Assembly: GCA_031365665.1 (NCBI GenBank)
Contig: JANLYO010000213.1
Coordinates: 1 to 27,589, forward strand
Length of the DNA stretch: 27,589 bases
Reading direction: 5' to 3'
Source of the DNA: JANYCG01 sp031365665
GTDB taxonomy: Bacteria > Pseudomonadota > Gammaproteobacteria > Burkholderiales > Burkholderiaceae_C
Shown here: piece by piece, positions 23,580 to 27,589 of the stretch
Layout of the letters: each line of letters opens with the position of its first letter
Position numbering within the stretch: position 1 is the first letter of the stretch
Translations under genes and position numbers: made by a program
The notes under the pieces: generated by a model
Database searches by the model: none
Told to the model about the DNA's origin: nothing
The model's input: only the letters and a program-made list of their open reading frames with translations

Positions 23580-23601
23580 ATTTTACAACAAAGGATGCTT
23601 T

Positions 23602-23841
23602 ATGGTCGCCATCACGTCCCGCGAGGTGATTCACAATTTTTCGGCTGTGGCTGCGCGCGTCGCCGCAGGTGAAGAGCTGACCGTGACGCGGTATGGCAAA
23701 CCGCTGCTCAGGCTGGTGCAGGTGGCCAAGGTAGAGATGAAGAAGGAAGAGCGCGCAGCCTTGATTCAAAAGGCGATGTCATTTCGGATGACACGCCCTC
23801 TGGGCAAAAAGTTTGAGCGCAGCGATGCGTATGACACTTGA
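23602..23841 (+). CDS. type II antitoxin, Phd/YefM family (VapB-like)
   Basis: 79 residues. The N-terminal MVAITSREVIHNFSAVAARVAAGEELTVTR-type sequence, ending in YGKPLLRLV, is the Phd/YefM DNA-binding fold: a short strand, a helix, then a strand pair. The C-terminal tail (about 45-79) is charged and likely wraps the toxin. Start chosen at 23602 because AAGGA precedes it; the open frame extends upstream without support. The stop overlaps the toxin start (TTGA), typical of a coupled antitoxin-toxin pair. The product should neutralise the PIN toxin and repress the operon. Confidence 0.9.
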   Translation: MVAITSREVIHNFSAVAARVAAGEELTVTRYGKPLLRLVQVAKVEMKKEERAALIQKAMSFRMTRPLGKKFERSDAYDT

Positions 23842-24296
23842 TCAACCCTTTGTTTGTTGCCCCAGACGGCCATTGGTCACTGGATACTAATATCCTTGTG
23901 TATGCAACCGCGACGGATCAAGCGCCCCATAAAACACGGCTTGCATTAGGCATGCTGCAACAGCTTTTTTCAAGCGCGCACGCCAGTTTGCCCGGGCAAG
24001 TGCTGGGCGAATACCTGAGCGTTGTGCTGCGCAAAAAGTTGACCCCCGCACCTTTGGCCTTGGAGGCTGTGCAAACTTGGTCACAAGCGGCGCGCGTGTT
24101 GGATGCGTCGGTAGAGGCCTACCAGCAGGCCTGGCAACTCGCTGCCAGACATCAGTACCAGGTCTGGGACGCCTTGATCATTGCCATATGCGCCGAACAC
24201 GGCGTCAAAACCTTGTATTCCGAAGATTTGGGTTCCTTGAAGCGCCCCTTGGGTGTGCAGCTTATCAACCCGTTTGCCGAACTGAAAGCGGTGTGA
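23838..24296 (+). CDS. PIN-domain toxin ribonuclease (VapC-like)
   Basis: 152 residues with a TTG start overlapping the antitoxin stop by four bases; a stop codon two codons upstream in frame excludes an earlier start. The PIN acidic residues are present: Asp16 (SLDTNILVYA), Glu58 (VLGEYL), Asp111 (QVWDALIIA) and Asp130 (LYSEDL). VapC toxins cut tRNA or rRNA using magnesium, and are held inactive by the antitoxin. The last domain strand reads VQLINPF, usual for the family. The coq7 start lies in the same frame only one codon after this stop, so toxin and coq7 transcription are probably linked. Confidence 0.92.
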   Translation: MINPLFVAPDGHWSLDTNILVYATATDQAPHKTRLALGMLQQLFSSAHASLPGQVLGEYLSVVLRKKLTPAPLALEAVQTWSQAARVLDASVEAYQQAWQLAARHQYQVWDALIIAICAEHGVKTLYSEDLGSLKRPLGVQLINPFAELKAV

Positions 24297-24299
24297 GCA

Positions 24300-24950
24300 G
24301 TGGCCTTGGTCGATACACTGATTCAAAGCGCTGACGACGCCCTTCGCACCGTGTTTGCCAAGCCCTCGGCAGCGCGGGCTTGCCCGACTTTGGCGCCGAC
24401 CTTGGCAGATAGCGAGACGCCGCTTTCGGCCGCAGAAAGGGCCCACGCCGGGGCACTGATGCGCATCAACCACGTGGGTGAGGTGTGTGCCCAGGCGCTT
24501 TACTCAGCGCAGGCACTTGCGACCGACAACAAAGCGCTGAAAGCCCATTTCTTGGAAGCCAGCAAGGAGGAGGCGGATCACCTGGCGTGGACGGCAGAGC
24601 GATTGCAGGAGCTGGGCGCGCGGCCCTCATTGTTGAACCCGCTGTGGTACGCCGGGGCCTTTGCCATGGGCCTGGTGGCGGGGCGTTTGGGCGACAAAAT
24701 CAGCCTGGGTTTTGTCGAGGAGACGGAGAAGCAGGTGGCGGCGCATTTGCAGAGCCATTTGGCCCTGTTGCCGCATGGTTTGCCTGAAAGCGACCCTGCC
24801 TCACGTGCCATCGTGGCGCAGATGCGGGACGACGAGGCTGCGCACGCACGCGAGGCGCAGGCTATGGGTGCTTTGGAGCTGCCGCAGCCCGTGAAAGACC
24901 TGATGCGCGTTGCGGCCAAAGTTATGACAACCGTGGCGTACCGGGTGTAG
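24300..24950 (+). CDS. coq7: demethoxyubiquinone hydroxylase
   Basis: 216 residues, GTG start. Coq7 is a di-iron monooxygenase of ubiquinone synthesis, associated with the inner membrane. Ligands of the ferritin-like site are visible: Glu61 (RINHVGEV), E91-x-x-H94 (EADHLAW), Glu in FVEETEKQ (about 140-143) and E179-x-x-H182 (DDEAAHA). A hydrophobic segment NPLWYAGAFAMGLVAG (113-128) probably dips into the membrane. The N-terminal 45 residues are variable in the family. The start follows the vapC stop after a single codon and in the same frame, with no clear ribosome binding site; translation probably depends on reinitiation or a weak internal site. It is convergent with the small gene at 24966. 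Confidence 0.95.
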   Translation: MALVDTLIQSADDALRTVFAKPSAARACPTLAPTLADSETPLSAAERAHAGALMRINHVGEVCAQALYSAQALATDNKALKAHFLEASKEEADHLAWTAERLQELGARPSLLNPLWYAGAFAMGLVAGRLGDKISLGFVEETEKQVAAHLQSHLALLPHGLPESDPASRAIVAQMRDDEAAHAREAQAMGALELPQPVKDLMRVAAKVMTTVAYRV

Positions 24951-24965
24951 CAACCCTTTAAACCT

Positions 24966-25208
24966 TCAGTGGCTGAAAAGTTTGCCCAAAATGAGGAGGC
25001 AAATTGCAGCGTTGAGGCCGACCGCCCATTTAAGGACTAGCAAGTCAGAGGTGAGTGGCGCCAAACCAATAAGTAGGTCTTTTTTGGTGATCAATTCATC
25101 TTGCGTTTCAGCAATGACGCGAACCACCGCCTCGGCCTGCTCGGGCGTGAACCCGGCGGACTTGAGTTTTTCGGAAACGCGAAGTGAATCGAATGTGATG
25201 CTCGCCAT
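24966..25208 (-). CDS. small coiled-coil/membrane protein (DUF1640/CCDC90-like)
   Basis: 80 residues. The N-terminus MASITFDSLRVSEKLKSAGF, followed by EQAEAVVRVIAE and DELITKKDL, resembles the start of DUF1640 (CCDC90/MCU-regulator-like) proteins. A single hydrophobic helix (WAVGLNAAICLLILGKLF) ends the protein. In this family a longer coiled coil usually separates the two parts; here it is short. Proteins of this kind are common in bacteria and their role is not known. No strong ribosome binding site is seen. It runs on the same strand as the osmC-like gene's end, 14 bp downstream of it, so the two may be cotranscribed. Confidence 0.7.
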   Translation of the reverse strand: MASITFDSLRVSEKLKSAGFTPEQAEAVVRVIAETQDELITKKDLLIGLAPLTSDLLVLKWAVGLNAAICLLILGKLFSH

Positions 25209-25222
25209 GTGCGTAATTTACC

Positions 25223-25672
25223 CTAAATATCAAGGACTTGGAAGCTGGTCGTAATGTCGGCGGTTTTGCCCAGCATGATGGTTGCGGAGCAGTATTTGTC
25301 GTGGCTCATGGCGATGGCGCGCTCTACGGCCAGGGCTGGAATGCCTTTGCCGGTCACGGTGAAATGCATGTTGATTTTGGTGAAAACCTTGGGTTCGACC
25401 TCGGCCCGTTCGGCGCTGAGTTTGACGGTGCAGCCCTGCACTGCGTGGCGGCCGCGTTTGAGGATGAGCACCACGTCGTAGCAGGTGCAGCCGCCGGCGC
25501 CGGCCAAAAAGGTTTCCATGGGGCGCGGGGCCAGGTTTTGGCCGCCGTTTTCAGGCTTGGCGGCGTCTGGCGCGCCGTCCATCACCAGCGTGTGGCCGCT
25601 GCCGGTCTCGGCTAAAAACCCCATCCCAGAGCGCGCGCCGGTGTTGCCGGTCCAGCTGACGGTGCATTCCAT
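25223..25672 (-). CDS. OsmC-family protein
   Basis: 149 residues from the ATG at 25672, with AAGGA seven bases upstream; the frame continues to an ATG at 25717 inside a GC-rich palindrome and is less likely. The OsmC fold is shown by PMETFLAGAGGCTCYDVVLILKR-type sequence, with the two active cysteines of peroxidase members represented by the one in GGCTCYD and the one in HDKYCSAT near 125-130. OsmC/Ohr proteins reduce organic hydroperoxides with thiols or lipoamide; the YhfA-like branch with this spacing is poorly characterised. It is divergent from ilvA with a 58-bp spacer. Confidence 0.9.
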   Translation of the reverse strand: MECTVSWTGNTGARSGMGFLAETGSGHTLVMDGAPDAAKPENGGQNLAPRPMETFLAGAGGCTCYDVVLILKRGRHAVQGCTVKLSAERAEVEPKVFTKINMHFTVTGKGIPALAVERAIAMSHDKYCSATIMLGKTADITTSFQVLDI

Positions 25673-25690
25673 GGTTTCATCCTTTAAATT

Positions 25691-25704
25691 GCCCCGCGCG
25701 GGGC
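25691..25704. promoter_or_regulatory. GC palindrome in the osmC-ilvA spacer
   Basis: GCCCCGCGCGGGGC is a perfect 14-bp palindrome between the two divergent starts, 19 bp from the osmC-like ATG and 27 bp from the ilvA ATG. It could be an operator or simply a leader hairpin; no promoter boxes were assigned. Confidence 0.35.
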
Positions 25705-25730
25705 AAAAATTCTTCATTTACAATCAAGGA

Positions 25731-27362
25731 ATGAGTTTACCTACAGGAAGCGAAGGAAGCGCGCTGCCGTTGTCGCCAGCCGATTACCTCACCAAAATTC
25801 TCACCGCCAGGGTGTACGACGTGGCCGTCGAGACCGCGCTGGAGCCCGCGCGGGCCTTGAGCCGACGCTTGCACAACACGGTGCTTTTGAAGCGTGAAGA
25901 CCAGCAGCCGGTGCGCAGTTTCAAGTTGCGCGGCGCGTACAACAAAATGGCACATTTGAGCGCTGAGCAGCTCAAAAAAGGCGTGATCTGTGCCTCGGCC
26001 GGCAACCACGCCCAGGGTGTTGCCTTGAGCGCCAACAAACTCGGTGCCCGGGCTGTGATCGTGATGCCCACGACCACGCCACAGGTCAAAGTTGACGCAG
26101 TGCGCGGTTTTGGCGGCGAAGTGGTGCTGTTTGGCGAAAGTTACTCTGACGCCCATACCCACGCGCTCGCCCTGCAAAAACAGCAAGGCCTGACCTTTGT
26201 CCACCCGTTTGACGACCCCGACGTGATCGCCGGGCAGGGCACGATTGCCATGGAAATGTTGCGCCAAGTGCAAGCCATTGGCGCTGACAAAGCCGCTAAA
26301 GCAGGGCAAAAAGCGCGCGGCAAAAATGCAGCGGGGCTGGATGCGGTGTTTGTGGCCATCGGCGGCGGCGGCTTGATCTCTGGCGTGGCGAACTACATCA
26401 AGGCGGTGGCGCCCGAGGTGAAGGTGATCGGCGTGCAGATGAACGATTCAGACGCGATGACGCAGTCCGTCGCTGCCAAAAAACGCATCACGCTGCCGGA
26501 TGTAGGCCTGTTTTCAGACGGCACGGCGGTCAAACTGGTGGGGGAAGAGACCTTCCGCGTGGCCAGTGGCCTGGTCGATGAGTTCTTGATCGTCGACACC
26601 GACGCCGTGTGCGCCGCGATCAAGGATGTTTTTGTTGACACCCGCAGCATCGTCGAACCGGCCGGCGCGCTGGCGGTGGCGGCGATCAAGCAGTACGTGG
26701 CGACGCACAAAACCAAGGGTGAGACCTATTGCGCGATTCTGTGCGGTGCGAACATGAACTTTGACCGCCTGCGTTTTGTGGCCGAGCGCGCCGAGGTCGG
26801 CGAGGAGCGCGAGGCGCTGTTTGCCGTGACGATTCCCGAGGAGGGCGGCAGTTTCAAGCGGCTCTGCGCCTTGATCGGCGAGCTGCCAGGGGCGGCAAGA
26901 TCCGTCACGGAGTTCAACTACCGCATCAGCGACACCGCCCGCGCGCACGTGTTTGTGGGGCTGACCACACACGGCAAAGGCGAGTCGCAAAAAATCGCCG
27001 CCAACTTCAGCAAACACGGTTTTGACGCGATTGATCTAACCCACGACGAACTGGCCAAGGAGCACATCCGCCACATGGTGGGCGGGCACTCGAAGCTCTC
27101 AAAAGATGAGCGGCTGATGCGTTTTGTGTTCCCCGAGCGGCCCGGCGCGCTGATGAAGTTTTTGAGCCTGATGCGACCCGGCTGGAACATCAGCCTGTTT
27201 CACTATCGCAACCAGGGCGCCGACTACGGGCGCATCTTGGTTGGCTTGCAAGTGCCGTCTGCGGACAACCGGGCGTTTGAGCAGTTTTTACAGACGGTGG
27301 GGTACCCGTATGTCGAGGAAACGCAGAATCCGGTGTACCGGTTATTTTTGCAGCAGGGGTGA
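25731..27362 (+). CDS. ilvA: threonine ammonia-lyase, biosynthetic
   Basis: 543 residues from the ATG at 25731. It deaminates threonine to 2-oxobutanoate, the first step to isoleucine, using PLP. The N-terminal domain has KREDQQPVRSFKLRGAYN with the PLP lysine, SAGNHAQGVA, and GGGGLISG for phosphate binding. The C-terminal part has two regulatory ACT-like domains (EEGGSFKRLCALIGELP and FPERPGALMKFLSLM), which normally bind isoleucine for feedback control. Residues about 182-205 carry a Lys/Ala-rich insertion before LDAVFVAIGGGG compared with E. coli IlvA. AAGGA abuts the ATG directly, an unusually short spacing, although the protein start aligns with the family. Confidence 0.96.
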   Translation: MSLPTGSEGSALPLSPADYLTKILTARVYDVAVETALEPARALSRRLHNTVLLKREDQQPVRSFKLRGAYNKMAHLSAEQLKKGVICASAGNHAQGVALSANKLGARAVIVMPTTTPQVKVDAVRGFGGEVVLFGESYSDAHTHALALQKQQGLTFVHPFDDPDVIAGQGTIAMEMLRQVQAIGADKAAKAGQKARGKNAAGLDAVFVAIGGGGLISGVANYIKAVAPEVKVIGVQMNDSDAMTQSVAAKKRITLPDVGLFSDGTAVKLVGEETFRVASGLVDEFLIVDTDAVCAAIKDVFVDTRSIVEPAGALAVAAIKQYVATHKTKGETYCAILCGANMNFDRLRFVAERAEVGEEREALFAVTIPEEGGSFKRLCALIGELPGAARSVTEFNYRISDTARAHVFVGLTTHGKGESQKIAANFSKHGFDAIDLTHDELAKEHIRHMVGGHSKLSKDERLMRFVFPERPGALMKFLSLMRPGWNISLFHYRNQGADYGRILVGLQVPSADNRAFEQFLQTVGYPYVEETQNPVYRLFLQQG

Positions 27363-27434
27363 TAAATATTTTTGAATTTGTTTTGTGATTTAAAATGGAA
27401 TTTAGGCCACGTATTTATTGAATATTTTGCTATA
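27363..27434. other. AT-rich segment after ilvA
   Basis: This stretch is markedly AT-rich compared with the coding DNA on its left. It has no gene and no clear terminator hairpin. It contains AGGCCACGT followed by AT-rich sequence with TTGCTATA, resembling the inverted form of the element at 5489-5556. Confidence 0.4.
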
Positions 27435-27589
27435 CTAAAAATTAATTAAATTCAGTAGTGTCCGGTTTAAATGATGACCAAAGGCTTGCAAGCCAATGAC
27501 GACGCGGGTTTCAAGAGTTTCATGGGTGTCCACGATTTGAATTTCAATTTGCACATTTGCGATGCTCTCGGGTTTGAACAGCCTGGGGT
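27435..27589 (-). CDS. unrecognised C-terminal ORF fragment at the window edge
   Basis: An open frame enters from the right edge and ends at a TAG at 27435 (51 codons visible, ending GLQAFGHHLNRTLLNLINF). Residue composition looks protein-like (VQIEIQIVDTHETLETRVV), but I do not recognise the family. The opposite strand also has an open frame from an ATG at 27471 to the edge. Either may be a shadow of the other, or both may be part of a mobile element. Confidence 0.3.
   Translation of the reverse strand, partial: PRLFKPESIANVQIEIQIVDTHETLETRVVIGLQAFGHHLNRTLLNLINF

Noticed and set aside
27471..27589. Plus-strand frame from ATG 27471 to the edge
   Set aside because: Its composition looks less protein-like than the minus-strand frame, and no ribosome binding site is visible; too short to decide firmly.

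Overview
This window looks like chromosome from a betaproteobacterium of the Comamonadaceae type (Rhodoferax/Polaromonas/Acidovorax relatives). The indications are GC-rich coding DNA, a 'Bug'-type tricarboxylate receptor, an Omp32-like general porin ending in Phe, a GTG-started coq7, and short palindromic interspersed repeats that I associate from memory with this family. No rRNA, tRNA, CRISPR array or complete transposon was seen.

Region 1 (1-5483) is a catabolic locus. A minus-strand gene set runs FAD-dependent oxidoreductase, IclR regulator, aconitase X large subunit, aconitase X small subunit, and possibly the first codons of an IlvD/Edd-type dehydratase at the window edge. A periplasmic tricarboxylate-type receptor is transcribed divergently from a spacer holding two inverted repeats that could be IclR operators. 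The substrate is not identifiable. The locus is marked by two kinds of repeat DNA that are translated as protein.

Region 2 (5484-13150) is mostly housekeeping: an Lrp/AsnC regulator divergent from glmS (amino sugar synthesis), an atypical iron-type alcohol dehydrogenase behind glmS, a DUF1295 membrane protein, an acyl-CoA dehydrogenase and SDR pair, and queC (queuosine synthesis).

Region 3 (13140-21006) is transport. It holds an SbmA/BacA-like exporter-type ABC protein and a minus-strand peptide/nickel-type ABC importer operon: permease dppB, M20 amidohydrolase, binding protein, and ATPases dppD and dppF. The usual second permease, dppC, is absent.

Region 4 (21223-27589) holds a DUF3047 lipoprotein, a porin with a clear terminator, a Phd/VapC toxin-antitoxin pair wedged directly in front of coq7, a small coiled-coil membrane protein, an OsmC-like protein, ilvA, and an AT-rich segment with an unrecognised ORF fragment.

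The most striking observation is a roughly 80-100 bp GC-rich repeat present three times, each time inside a gene, in the same orientation and the same reading frame. Two copies sit within the first ten codons after an ATGA stop/start overlap, and one lies inside aconitase X. It behaves like a protein-coding palindromic element. Other points to follow up are the missing dppC, the vapC-coq7 junction (same frame, one codon apart), and the uncharacterised aconitase X pathway. All calls are from reading the sequence and translations; no database search was run.
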